Shown: positions 1 to 6,198, counted from the first letter of the stretch. The stretch is DNA of 9,296 nt from CAYMTN01 sp964393335 (GCA_964393335.1 CAYMTN010000214.1:1-9296); one strand, 5' to 3'. Numbers and translations are program-made. The notes: generated from the sequence alone by a model not told the origin.

Positions 1-55
1 ACCCCTGGCCTCTTCCTTGTAAGGGAAGCGCTCTAACCAACTGAGCTAGTCACCC
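1..55 (-). tRNA. tRNA-Val (anticodon UAC), 3' end cut by window edge
   Basis: Read on the minus strand from position 55, the sequence folds as the first two thirds of a tRNA. It has a 7-nt acceptor 5' strand (GGGTGAC), the dinucleotide TA, a D-arm GCTC/GAGC around AGTTGGTTA, and an anticodon stem CTTCC/GGAAG enclosing the loop CTTACAA. The anticodon is TAC at 21-19, which reads GUA valine codons. The variable loop and the start of the T-arm (AGGGGT) follow before the window ends. The rest of the T-arm and the acceptor 3' strand lie outside, so identity rests on the anticodon and the typical valine-type 5' half. The gene is transcribed leftwards, away from the rest of the window. Confidence 0.95.
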
Positions 56-68
56 GAAGATGGTACGC

Positions 69-98
69 ATTATAGCCGCCTCAGCGCGAGCGCGTCAA
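69..98 (-). promoter_or_regulatory. Sigma-70-type promoter of the tRNA-Val gene
   Basis: On the minus strand there is a -35 box TTGACG (98-93), an 18-base spacer, and a perfect -10 box TATAAT (74-69). The -10 box ends 13 bases before the first tRNA base at 55, so transcription should start about 6-8 bases upstream of the mature tRNA. This is the strongest promoter visible in the window and fits a stable-RNA gene. Confidence 0.85.
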
Positions 99-206
99 GT
101 GTACGTGTTGGGCAGAGGTGAGGCCAGCAAGCCGGGCCCAAACCCGACCGAATAGGCCACGTTCGCGGTATCAGGCGGCTCGTTGAGTTATCAGCAAGGC
201 GGGCCG

Positions 207-1217
207 CTACGTGACTGCGAGTTCGACACCCAGCCGGTTGAGCACGCGCAGCGCGCGCAGCGTGACCCATTTACTCGGTCGGCCCTGTTTCTCGACGTCT
301 ATCCACATCTTGTTATGGTAACTGTATTCGAGCTTCCAACGCCCCTGATCAGTTTGTTTGGACAGCACCAGCTCGACCGCCTCATCCAGCCGCGAGTCAT
401 CCACCACTCCGGCCCCGGTCAGCGCTTCCAGGTTCAACAGCACGTCGGTGACATACCCGAGCGGATAGCCAAACTTGAACCAGCTCGAATTGATGCGTTC
501 CTGGTACGGGTAATCGGCGCGGGCGATGTCGTGGCTGAGCAGAAAGTCAATACACGCTTTGACGGCAGTCTCTACTGCTGGCGTGCGCCCCTCCGGCGGC
601 ACGGCGCTTAACGCCCACAACACGCGCACCGCGCCCCAGCCGCAGGCCAGCCCGTAATTCGCTGCACAGACAAAGCCCGGAGCCTGAAGCCCTGATTTGA
701 GATACAGCCCGTAGCCATCGCCCGTCACGGACCGGGCCAGACTGTCAATCGCCCGGTCCAGGCGCTCGTCACCCCACACGCCCAGGTCCAGCAGCGCGCG
801 CACGACATTGCCCCACAGGCAGTGGATAGCCGACCTTTGAGTGCCACTGCACGAAAACGCGCCCGCCTCCGTCTGGGCGTGATCAACCACGTACGCGACG
901 GCCTGCTGCACGCGCTCGTCTCCTCCGTCGGCCCCCAACTGCGCCAAGAACAACAGCGACCACAGCGTGCCGCGGTATTTAGGCGAGTAACCAGGCCCCG
1001 GTTTGACCCAGTAGCCCTCGGCGTCCTGCGCCGCCAGGATGGCAGGCACCGGACCGGATGCCATCACGTCGGCCTGTGCAGTTTTCACGTCCGGGTCGTC
1101 AGGCGGATGGCCCACCAGGTCGCGCAGGGCAAAATACCTGACGCCGGGGTTGTCCGAATCATATTCCAACAGCCAGGGCAGCGGATTATCTCTCAGTTGG
1201 TCTGACCACGCGTTCAT
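207..1217 (-). CDS. Alpha/alpha-toroid protein, squalene-cyclase/prenyltransferase-like
   Basis: This encodes a soluble 336-residue protein. The ATG at 1217 is chosen because GGGAGGA (1230-1224) lies 7 bases upstream; the frame stays open to a TTG at 1292, but that start has no such site. The N-terminus has a repeat-like segment NPGVRYFALRDLVG (23-36). From about residue 60 come helical repeats typical of the terpenoid cyclase/prenyltransferase toroid: QDAEGYW (64-70), a GTLWSLLFL helix (83-91), and QTDQGRWKLEY (288-298) resembling a QW-type repeat. Conserved-looking Cys/His residues cluster at C123, H132, C133, C184 and C192. I see no DxDD or other cyclase catalytic motif, so enzyme activity is not implied. 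From memory, related proteins are sometimes labelled 'nitrogen fixation protein NifH'; nothing here supports nitrogenase function. No signal peptide or membrane segment is seen. It is divergent from the DinB-like gene at 1345. Fold call fairly sure; function unknown. Confidence 0.75.
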   Translation of the reverse strand: MNAWSDQLRDNPLPWLLEYDSDNPGVRYFALRDLVGHPPDDPDVKTAQADVMASGPVPAILAAQDAEGYWVKPGPGYSPKYRGTLWSLLFLAQLGADGGDERVQQAVAYVVDHAQTEAGAFSCSGTQRSAIHCLWGNVVRALLDLGVWGDERLDRAIDSLARSVTGDGYGLYLKSGLQAPGFVCAANYGLACGWGAVRVLWALSAVPPEGRTPAVETAVKACIDFLLSHDIARADYPYQERINSSWFKFGYPLGYVTDVLLNLEALTGAGVVDDSRLDEAVELVLSKQTDQGRWKLEYSYHNKMWIDVEKQGRPSKWVTLRALRVLNRLGVELAVT

Positions 1218-1280
1218 CTTGATTCCTCCCGAAGCTCCCGTAATCCTGGGCGCAGCGTGACACGAAAAATCCTCGCCACG

Positions 1281-1289
1281 TGGTATAGT
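1281..1289 (+). promoter_or_regulatory. Candidate extended -10 promoter for the DinB-like gene
   Basis: TGG followed by TATAGT (1284-1289) forms an extended -10 element in the divergent intergenic region. A GTGACA (1257-1262) resembles a -35 box, but the spacer is 21 bases, so any activity would rely on the extended -10. A second TATAGT lies at 1305-1310 without a good -35. Either would give a leader of about 30-50 bases before the ATG at 1345. Confidence 0.4.
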
Positions 1290-1344
1290 CAATCAACGCA
1301 AGTCTATAGTAGAGTCTGGAAAGAGCAACCGACGAGGAACTACC

Positions 1345-1803
1345 ATGCAACCTTTTGCGCAAGCGTACCTGAACATGCTTCGTGACCTGCACACCGCTAT
1401 GGAGCGCGCCATCGACGGCCTGCCACAAGACGCGCTCGACTGGTCGCCGGGACCGGACATCAACTCTATCGCCGTGCTGGTGACGCACACAGTCGGAGCG
1501 GAACGCTATTGGCTGGGTGATATGGTGGCTGGCGAGCCATCCAACCGTGACCGCCCGGCAGAGTTCCAGGCCAGCGGGGTGAGTGTGACCGAACTCAGGG
1601 ACTTGCTGGCCGCCGAAACCGGCTACGTGCAGCATGTGTTTGACTCGTTGACCCTCGAAGACCTGGAAACAAAACAGGTCTCTCCGCGCGACGGCCAGGA
1701 ATATTCCATTGCATGGTCAATTGGCCACGCTCTGGAACACACCGCCTTACACCTGGGGCATATCGAGATGACGCGCCACTGGTGGGAACACCGGGGGAAG
1801 TAG
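1345..1803 (+). CDS. DinB-fold family protein
   Basis: This 152-residue protein matches the DinB/YfiT-like four-helix-bundle superfamily in length and pattern. The first helix is MLRDLHTAMERAI (11-23), and a D-W-S-P-G segment (32-36) follows. H48 lies in the VTHTVGAERYW segment, and a late helix carries H128, H132, H136 and H139. In this superfamily, three histidines from these helices usually bind a divalent metal; H48, H132 and H136 are my best candidates. Members range from thiol-dependent transferases to proteins of unknown role, so the substrate cannot be told. The start is supported by GAGGAA (1334-1339) five bases before the ATG. The protein is cytoplasmic, with no signal or membrane segment. 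It is single, divergent from the toroid gene and convergent with the permease cluster (54 bases between stops). Confidence 0.85.
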   Translation: MQPFAQAYLNMLRDLHTAMERAIDGLPQDALDWSPGPDINSIAVLVTHTVGAERYWLGDMVAGEPSNRDRPAEFQASGVSVTELRDLLAAETGYVQHVFDSLTLEDLETKQVSPRDGQEYSIAWSIGHALEHTALHLGHIEMTRHWWEHRGK

Positions 1804-1857
1804 GAGCGCGTGGTCGTGTGTCGAGTCCGTCCAGGCAGGCGGATTGGTGCGCCAGTT

Positions 1858-2778
1858 TCACAGGCCCGCCGTGTGGACCGTCCAGCGCCACACCAGCCGC
1901 ACCGCGATCTCACGCCCGATCAGCGTCATGGCAACGCCTAACGCGGCTTGTGGCAGCGGCAGGTCCGCCAACACGTTCGCCGTCGGCCCCAGCATGACAA
2001 GCGCTGCCAGCCGCGTCTGTAATGCCAGCGCCGACGCGCGCGGCATCAGCGCCAGCAGCAAAATCCCCAGGCCCGTATCCGCCAGCCACGTCACCAACGC
2101 TGCCGCAATCGCGCCCGGCAGCGCCAGGCGGCCCGATTCGACTGACGCGCTGACCGCCAGGGCCGACACCGCCATCAACACGAACTGCTGCGCCCGGTCG
2201 ATCAAAAACAACAGCGCCCCAACCGCGATGACCACGACCGCCCCGCCGCATATCAGGCCGCCGGGCAGGTCTGCCCCGTGCAGCCAGGTCGTGTGTTCGA
2301 GCAGGCCCAGGCTGATGAATCCGGCGATCACCGAAACCGCAAGCAGCACCCCGCGCAGCGCGGTGAATCCGTAGCGCAGCCGCCACATCGCGCCGCGCGC
2401 CTTGCCCAGCAGGATCGTCTCGACGGGCAGCGGCGTGGCGCGCAGCATATCCCACGTGCCGCGCTCGCGCTCGCCGACAACCACCGGGGCCAGCGTCACA
2501 CCCAATGGCAGCGCCCACACCAGCAGCGACGGTGCCAGCAGCGCGATCAACGACAGCCCCGCCGCGACACACAGCGATGCGATGGGCTGGCTGCGGCGCA
2601 CGACTGCCAGCATGAACACCAACCCGCACACTGCCAGAATAAGCGCCAGCGCGCGGACCCATGACACCGGGGCCTGCTGCCAGACCGGCGGCAGCGCCGC
2701 TTCGCGCCGAAAAACCGGCGTTTCGGCATTCGATTCCCAGAACGGAACCAGGTGAGCCAGCAGTTGCCAGGACGTCAT
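1858..2778 (-). CDS. ABC-2-like membrane permease, third of three paralogs
   Basis: This encodes a 306-residue integral membrane protein and is the last gene of the minus-strand permease row. A cytoplasmic N-terminus with MTSWQLLAHL opens it. Hydrophobic segments are near 42-62, 66-98, 140-160, 175-193, 225-245 and 255-275. Between the early segments lies the hallmark APVVVGERERGTW (98-109), continuing to TPLPVETILLGK (115-126). This resembles the cytoplasmic E-R-E-x-G-T...TP-L...I...K stretch of ABC-2 type permeases. It shares with its two neighbours a DRAQxFVLM block (194-202) and a C-terminal signature LIGREIAVRLVWRWT (286-300). The ATG at 2778 is chosen by alignment with the paralogs' M-x-S-W start; a TTG directly before it is possible. 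The ribosome binding site is weak. No ATPase partner lies nearby, so the transported substrate is unknown. It is 78 bases downstream of the middle paralog, with a hairpin in the gap. Confidence 0.8.
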   Translation of the reverse strand: MTSWQLLAHLVPFWESNAETPVFRREAALPPVWQQAPVSWVRALALILAVCGLVFMLAVVRRSQPIASLCVAAGLSLIALLAPSLLVWALPLGVTLAPVVVGERERGTWDMLRATPLPVETILLGKARGAMWRLRYGFTALRGVLLAVSVIAGFISLGLLEHTTWLHGADLPGGLICGGAVVVIAVGALLFLIDRAQQFVLMAVSALAVSASVESGRLALPGAIAAALVTWLADTGLGILLLALMPRASALALQTRLAALVMLGPTANVLADLPLPQAALGVAMTLIGREIAVRLVWRWTVHTAGL

Positions 2779-2809
2779 CAACGCATCCGTGTAGGGTTCC
2801 AGGTGCGAC

Positions 2810-2840
2810 CATCACCCGGGCAGCGGGCCACCCGGTGATG
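2810..2840 (-). other. Inverted repeat (hairpin) between the second and third permease genes
   Basis: CATCACCCGGG (2810-2820) and CCCGGTGATG (2831-2840) pair as a 10-bp stem with one bulged C around a 10-base loop. In the transcript it falls between the stop of the middle permease and the start of the last one. No run of U follows on the minus strand, so an intrinsic terminator is unlikely. A role in mRNA processing, stability or differential expression is possible but not shown. Confidence 0.5.
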
Positions 2841-2856
2841 TTACCATTGTACTCGC

Positions 2857-3969
2857 TCACGACGCGGCGGCGCACGTCCAGCGCCACGCGGCGCGGATCA
2901 CGATCTCACGACCTAGCAGCGTAACGGGGATCATCACCGGCAGCGCCGTCGGCGGCAGATCGAACACGTACGCGCCGACCGGACCCAACGCGACCACAGT
3001 CAGCGTGCGAATGCCCAGGTAGCGGAGCATTTCGCTCGGCACGAGCGCCATCACCATCACGGCGATCACGATATCCGCCAGCCACACGCCGAACACCGCC
3101 GCCGCCGCACTGGCCAGCGCCGCCCGTTCGCTGCGCACCGTCGCGCTGACCGCCAGCGCCGTAACCGCCATCAATACGAACTGCTGCGCGCGGTCTGCCA
3201 CAAAAAGCGCCGCGCCCAGCAGCAGCGCCCCCAGCAGCGCCGCCACACCCACTATGTCCACCAGCCACACGCCAAACACCGCCACTGCCGCGCTGACCGG
3301 CGCCGACCGTTCGCTGGCAGCCACCACGCTGACCGCCAGCGCCGCAACCGCCATCAATCCGTATTGCGGCGCGCGGTCGGCCATAAAAAGCGCCGCGCCC
3401 AGCAGCGCCACCACCCACAGCGCCACCACACCCAATCCCAGCGGCGGCAGGCCGTCCTGTATGGTGCCGACACCTTCGCGCAACCGGATCAGCAGAATCA
3501 GGCCGGTGCTGATCGCCGCCAGCACGATCACAGCCTGCCCGTTGCGCAGCGGTCCGCGCAGCCACGACAGGATACCCGCCGCCTTGCTGAGCAAAATCGA
3601 CTCCAGGCTGAGCGGTGTCGCGCGCAGCGTATCCCACGTGCGGCGCTCGCGCTCGCGCACGACCGACGGGGCCAGCGCCAGACTGAGCGGCAGCACCCAC
3701 AGTACCAGCGAGGGACTCAATACGAAGAGCGGAAACAGGCAGCATAACACGCTGGTCAGCGAGATCGTCGCCAGCCCCGGCGGCCCCGCCAGGATCGCCA
3801 CGACCTGAAACAGTCCCCACAGGCTGACAATGGCCGGTAAGCCCGACACCAGCCACGCCGACCGCAGCCATCCCGGCGGAAATGACGCCGCACGCCGCGC
3901 GACCGGATCGTCGTCCAGCGTATCCCGGCGCGGGAGCAGGTGCGCCAGCAGCGTCCACGAACGCATCAT
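2857..3969 (-). CDS. ABC-2-like membrane permease with internal 61-residue duplication, second of three paralogs
   Basis: This encodes a 370-residue integral membrane protein, about 60 residues longer than its two neighbours. The start ATG at 3969 overlaps the stop of the upstream permease as ATGA, pointing to translational coupling. A second ATG follows at once and fits the paralogs' M-x-S-W start equally well. The permease hallmark reads APSVVRERERRTWDTLRATP (100-119), with R replacing the Gly of the paralogs' GERER. Residues 189-239 (LLGAALFMADRA to GVWLVDI) and 250-300 (LLGAALFVADRA to GVWLADI) are two copies of the same block, 37 of 51 identical by my count. The single-copy paralogs resemble the second copy more (QQFVLM). 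The insert carries an even number of hydrophobic stretches, so it need not flip the C-terminus. The C-terminal signature LLGREIVIRAAWRWT (351-365) is kept. No substrate can be inferred. Confidence 0.8.
   Translation of the reverse strand: MMRSWTLLAHLLPRRDTLDDDPVARRAASFPPGWLRSAWLVSGLPAIVSLWGLFQVVAILAGPPGLATISLTSVLCCLFPLFVLSPSLVLWVLPLSLALAPSVVRERERRTWDTLRATPLSLESILLSKAAGILSWLRGPLRNGQAVIVLAAISTGLILLIRLREGVGTIQDGLPPLGLGVVALWVVALLGAALFMADRAPQYGLMAVAALAVSVVAASERSAPVSAAVAVFGVWLVDIVGVAALLGALLLGAALFVADRAQQFVLMAVTALAVSATVRSERAALASAAAAVFGVWLADIVIAVMVMALVPSEMLRYLGIRTLTVVALGPVGAYVFDLPPTALPVMIPVTLLGREIVIRAAWRWTCAAAS
3071..3436 (-). repeat. Tandem 183-bp direct repeat (61 codons) inside the middle permease gene
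   Basis: Two copies, 3071-3253 and 3254-3436, align at a constant offset of 183 bases with no gap. For example, CCAGCCACACGCC recurs at 3078-3090 and 3261-3273, and AAAAAGCGCCGCGCCCAGCAG recurs near 3202 and 3385. The offset is a multiple of three and the frame is kept. The copies have diverged at many positions, so this is an established duplication rather than a fresh one or a simple assembly stutter. Exact outer edges are uncertain by several bases. Confidence 0.85.
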
Positions 3970-4898
3970 ATGGCCCGCGCGCGGCGCAGGGTCCAGCGCC
4001 ACAATGCCCGCACCAGGACTTCGCGGATCCCGAACGTCAGCGCGGCAAAAAACGCCAGCGTGGGCAGGCTGAGGGCCGACATGTACCCGACAAATGGGCC
4101 AAGCGTTGCCAGCGCCAGGGTATCCCCGCCGGCACCGACGAACGCGTGCCCCGGCAGCAGCACGAGCGCCAGCGCGGCGACTCCGGCATCCAGCAGCCAG
4201 ACGCCAAACGCCGCCGTGCTGGCCGCCGACAGCGCTGCCCGGTTGGATCGTGCGGCGGCGCTGGCCGCCAGCGATGCGACGACCATCAGCACAAAATACT
4301 GCGCGCGGTCCGCCACAAACAAGATCGCCACCAACACCGGGATGAGCAGCGTCGCCCCGCACAAGAGCCAACTCGGCAGCGTGCCGGGATCGGCGTTCGA
4401 TCCGGCGATCAAGATCAGGCCGATCAGCCCGATCACGATCATCCCCAGCCCCATCAGCCCGATCATGAGCCGGATCGCGTCGCGCAGCCACCACAACGCG
4501 CCGCTGGCGCGGCCCAACACAATCGTCTCAACCGGCAGCGGCGTGGTCAGCAGCGTTTCCCAGGTACGCCGCTCGCGTTCCCCGACGACCACCGGGGCCA
4601 GCGCCACGCCGACCAACAGCGTCCACACCAGCATGATCGGGACCAGCAAAACCAGCAGGCTGCTGAAATAGAATACGGTCACCGTTGCCAGGTAACAGCC
4701 CATCCCGCCCGCCACCAGCACAAACCCCGATGCGTTGACGATGCGCGCATACAGGTCATACCACACCGGCGAATGGCGCGTGGCACGCAGAAAAATGGGG
4801 TTTTCGACCGCATTCCAAAACACGACCAGGTTGGAGAGCAGTTTCCACGAACTCATGGCATCTGTGGGCCTGTTCAGGCTATTCAGAGCGTCGCTCAT
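3966..4898 (-). CDS. ABC-2-like membrane permease, first of three paralogs
   Basis: This encodes a 310-residue integral membrane protein and is the promoter-proximal gene of the row. Hydrophobic segments lie near 58-76, 78-103, 143-166, 178-195, 200-216, 227-249 and 262-288. The permease hallmark APVVVGERERRTWETLLTTP (101-120) continues to VETIVLGRASG. The DRAQYFVLM block (197-205) and the C-terminal FGIREVLVRALWRWT (289-303) are shared with the two downstream paralogs. The ATG at 4898 is taken as the start, with a G-rich site (AGGGGGGA, 4918-4911) 12 bases upstream. An internal ATG at 4856 would match the paralogs' M-x-S-W N-terminus exactly but has no ribosome binding site. The stop overlaps the next start (ATGA, 3969-3966). 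No ATPase gene lies upstream: 471 bases of non-coding DNA separate it from a divergent kinase gene. A weak TAAAAT (4931-4926) could serve as its -10. Confidence 0.8.
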   Translation of the reverse strand: MSDALNSLNRPTDAMSSWKLLSNLVVFWNAVENPIFLRATRHSPVWYDLYARIVNASGFVLVAGGMGCYLATVTVFYFSSLLVLLVPIMLVWTLLVGVALAPVVVGERERRTWETLLTTPLPVETIVLGRASGALWWLRDAIRLMIGLMGLGMIVIGLIGLILIAGSNADPGTLPSWLLCGATLLIPVLVAILFVADRAQYFVLMVVASLAASAAARSNRAALSAASTAAFGVWLLDAGVAALALVLLPGHAFVGAGGDTLALATLGPFVGYMSALSLPTLAFFAALTFGIREVLVRALWRWTLRRARAI

Positions 4899-5192
4899 AA
4901 TACACTATCGTCCCCCCTGATACTCATTTTACCGCACTCGACCGGGCGCGTCCCAGATTCAGGGGCAGATGTGTGTTGGCAGAGCGTTTGCCGCCCCCGA
5001 CCCAGGGTGATCGCATCAAATTGCGGTGGCACCGCCCCCGCACCCCTCCAGGGGCCACCTGGTCCCTGGACCCCATGCCCATCACACGGCGACTATGCTG
5101 CGTTTTCGGTCAAGCCTTTTCTCAAAGGGCTTGTGGGGCACCGGGCAAAGCCCCAATGCGGTTTTGGCGCGATTTTCTGGCACCCGACCCTA
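4899..5192. other. Intergenic stretch with three inverted repeats, no gene seen
   Basis: This lies between the divergent permease row and the first kinase promoter. I see no ORF with a ribosome binding site or family resemblance. It holds three hairpin-capable repeats. TCCAGGG/CCCTGGA is at 5047-5053/5064-5070. CAAGCCTTTT/AAAGGGCTTG is at 5111-5120/5124-5133, a 10-bp stem with one G-U pair and a 3-base loop. TGGGGC/GCCCCA is at 5134-5139/5150-5155, abutting the second. None is followed by a clear T-run on either strand. The left end must contain the promoter and ribosome binding site of the permease row. Confidence 0.5.
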
Positions 5193-5222
5193 TCGACAAG
5201 CAGCCCTCAAATCTCGTATACT
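5193..5222 (+). promoter_or_regulatory. Sigma-70-type promoter of the first kinase gene
   Basis: A -35 box TCGACA (5193-5198), an 18-base spacer and a -10 box TATACT (5217-5222) are present. Transcription would start near 5229, leaving a leader of about 140 bases. The second kinase gene has a near-identical arrangement, and both -35 boxes sit in the same 9-base string TCGACAAGC. That string also occurs once in the coding sequence at 5458-5466, so it is not unique to promoters. Confidence 0.6.
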
Positions 5223-5274
5223 AAGAGCAGACCGGCGGTTCGCCAGGGCCGCCCAGCGCGCCAAACAGCCTATC

Positions 5275-5317
5275 ACAGCGGAATCACAGCAGCCTTGAGC
5301 GCCGGTGGTTCCGCTGT
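5275..5317 (+). promoter_or_regulatory. 13-bp hairpin in the leader of the first kinase gene
   Basis: ACAGCGGAATCAC (5275-5287) pairs with GTGGTTCCGCTGT (5305-5317) over 13 bp with one G-U pair, enclosing a 17-base loop. It lies inside the predicted 5' untranslated leader, ending 52 bases before the start codon. No U-run follows, so it is not an intrinsic terminator. It may be a structured leader element or a protein site on DNA or RNA. I recognise no known riboswitch. Confidence 0.55.
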
Positions 5318-5355
5318 TGGTTCGTCCAGCCCGTCCGACATCGCTAGACAGGTGC

Positions 5356-5362
5356 AGGAGGT
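5356..5362 (+). promoter_or_regulatory. Ribosome binding site AGGAGGT deciding the first kinase start
   Basis: A perfect AGGAGGT lies 7 bases before the ATG at 5370. It settles the start, because the reading frame is open for about 1.5 kb upstream, across DNA that codes for the permeases on the other strand. Confidence 0.9.
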
Positions 5363-5369
5363 ACCGAAC

Positions 5370-6035
5370 ATGGCCGTAGTAACTCTCTCCCGGCAAGTCG
5401 GCAGTGGTGGTGACAAGATCGCCGAACAGGTCTGCGATCTCCTGGGATACCGCTACTTCGACAAGCAGATGATCATCGAAGCCGCCGCCGATACCGGTTT
5501 GTGCGAGTATGAGGTGGTCGATTTCTCTGAAGACAGCTATAAGATGCAAGACTTTCTCGCCCGGCTGTTCCGGGCCGGGCCGCGTACCGTCAAACACCTG
5601 TTGATCCGCGAACCGGAGCACGGCCCCATCGAGACGCTGACCGCCCAGGGATTGGATGAGTCCCACTGCGTCGACCTGGTCCGCCGCGCGGTGCTGGCCG
5701 CCCATGACAAAGGCGACATCGTGATCGTCGGGCGCGGCGGGCAGGCGATTCTGCACGATAAGCCCGGCGTGCTCCACCTGCGCGTCACCGCGCCGTTCGA
5801 GCAGCGCGTCCAGTGGCTGCGCGCGCAGGGCGTCAGCGGCATCAGCGAGATCAAACTCACCATCATGCAAAAAGACCGCGCGACCGCCGAATATCTCAAG
5901 CGGTTTTTTGGCATCGAATGGGACGATCCGGCGCTGTACCACATGGTGATCAACAGCGCGATGTTATCCCCTACCGCCGCCGCGCACGTCATCGCCGAAG
6001 CGGTGCGGCAGGTCAGCCCGCAGCCGGTCGCCTGA
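5370..6035 (+). CDS. Cytidylate-kinase-like family protein, copy 1
   Basis: This encodes a 221-residue cytoplasmic P-loop protein of the cytidylate-kinase-like family, distinct from classical Cmk. The N-terminus MAVVTLSRQVGSGGDKIA (1-18) is a beta strand plus a phosphate-binding loop of the family's GSGG type, rather than the GxxxxGK[ST] of classical kinases. YRYFDKQMI (27-35) follows. A central GDIVIVGRGGQAIL (115-128) is the next strand and loop. QKDRATAEYLKRFFG (167-181) resembles the arginine-containing lid, and DPALYHMVINS (186-196) the typical C-terminal motif. Nucleotide phosphorylation is plausible from the family, but the real substrate is not known. The start is fixed by a perfect ribosome binding site. 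The gene is monocistronic, with its own promoter and a structured leader. A second copy follows 223 bases downstream. Confidence 0.85.
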   Translation: MAVVTLSRQVGSGGDKIAEQVCDLLGYRYFDKQMIIEAAADTGLCEYEVVDFSEDSYKMQDFLARLFRAGPRTVKHLLIREPEHGPIETLTAQGLDESHCVDLVRRAVLAAHDKGDIVIVGRGGQAILHDKPGVLHLRVTAPFEQRVQWLRAQGVSGISEIKLTIMQKDRATAEYLKRFFGIEWDDPALYHMVINSAMLSPTAAAHVIAEAVRQVSPQPVA

Positions 6036-6071
6036 CGCGCGCCCTGGTACGCCCGATCATTTTGCCAGACC

Positions 6072-6106
6072 ACGCCCCGCCAGTCGACAAGCCACACGCG
6101 GGGCGT
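6072..6106 (+). promoter_or_regulatory. 9-bp perfect inverted repeat flanking the -35 box of the second kinase promoter
   Basis: ACGCCCCGC (6072-6080) and GCGGGGCGT (6098-6106) are perfect inverted repeats around 17 bases. The candidate -35 box (6084-6089) lies between the arms, and the right arm abuts the -10 box (6107). The arms are 26 bases apart centre to centre, about two and a half helical turns. This suits an operator for a dimeric regulator. It could also act as a hairpin at the end of the copy 1 transcript, but no T-run follows. Confidence 0.5.
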
Positions 6107-6112
6107 TATACT
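6084..6112 (+). promoter_or_regulatory. Sigma-70-type promoter of the second kinase gene
   Basis: TCGACA (6084-6089), a 17-base spacer and TATACT (6107-6112) are present. The distance from the -10 box to the start codon is 146 bases, against 147 for copy 1. The two leaders are not obviously alike in sequence despite the matching length. Confidence 0.6.
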
Positions 6113-6198
6113 GCCCCTGGCCCTCTGCGCATTTGGCAAAAATCGCCATGCCGGAGGCGGACCAACATCCGGTACAATGGAACATGCACGTGTCACGC

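Noticed and set aside
1..206. Mobile element attachment site at the tRNA-Val gene
   Set aside because: tRNA genes are common integration sites, but I see no integrase and no repeat of the tRNA end in the window; the tRNA 3' end is outside it.
207..1217. Nitrogenase iron protein (NifH) label
   Set aside because: No P-loop or iron-sulfur ligand pattern of NifH is present; the sequence has toroid-type repeats.
1910..3958. Long minus-strand frames at 1910-2887 and 2906-3958
   Set aside because: They are shadows of the permease genes: Gly/Ala/Arg-rich with no hydrophobic pattern or family motif.
3970..4494. Upstream extension of the middle permease frame on the minus strand
   Set aside because: It overlaps the first permease gene in another frame and has low-complexity Arg/Ala/Gly composition; the ATGA overlap at 3969 gives the natural start.
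3882..5369. Upstream extension of the first kinase frame on the plus strand
   Set aside because: It is opposite the permease genes, is rich in Arg/Gln/Pro/His as expected of an antisense GC-rich frame, and the perfect ribosome binding site at 5356 sets the start at 5370.
6072..6106. Intrinsic terminator for kinase copy 1
   Set aside because: The stem is strong but is followed by TATACTGCCCC rather than a T-run, and it brackets a promoter, so an operator reading is at least as good.
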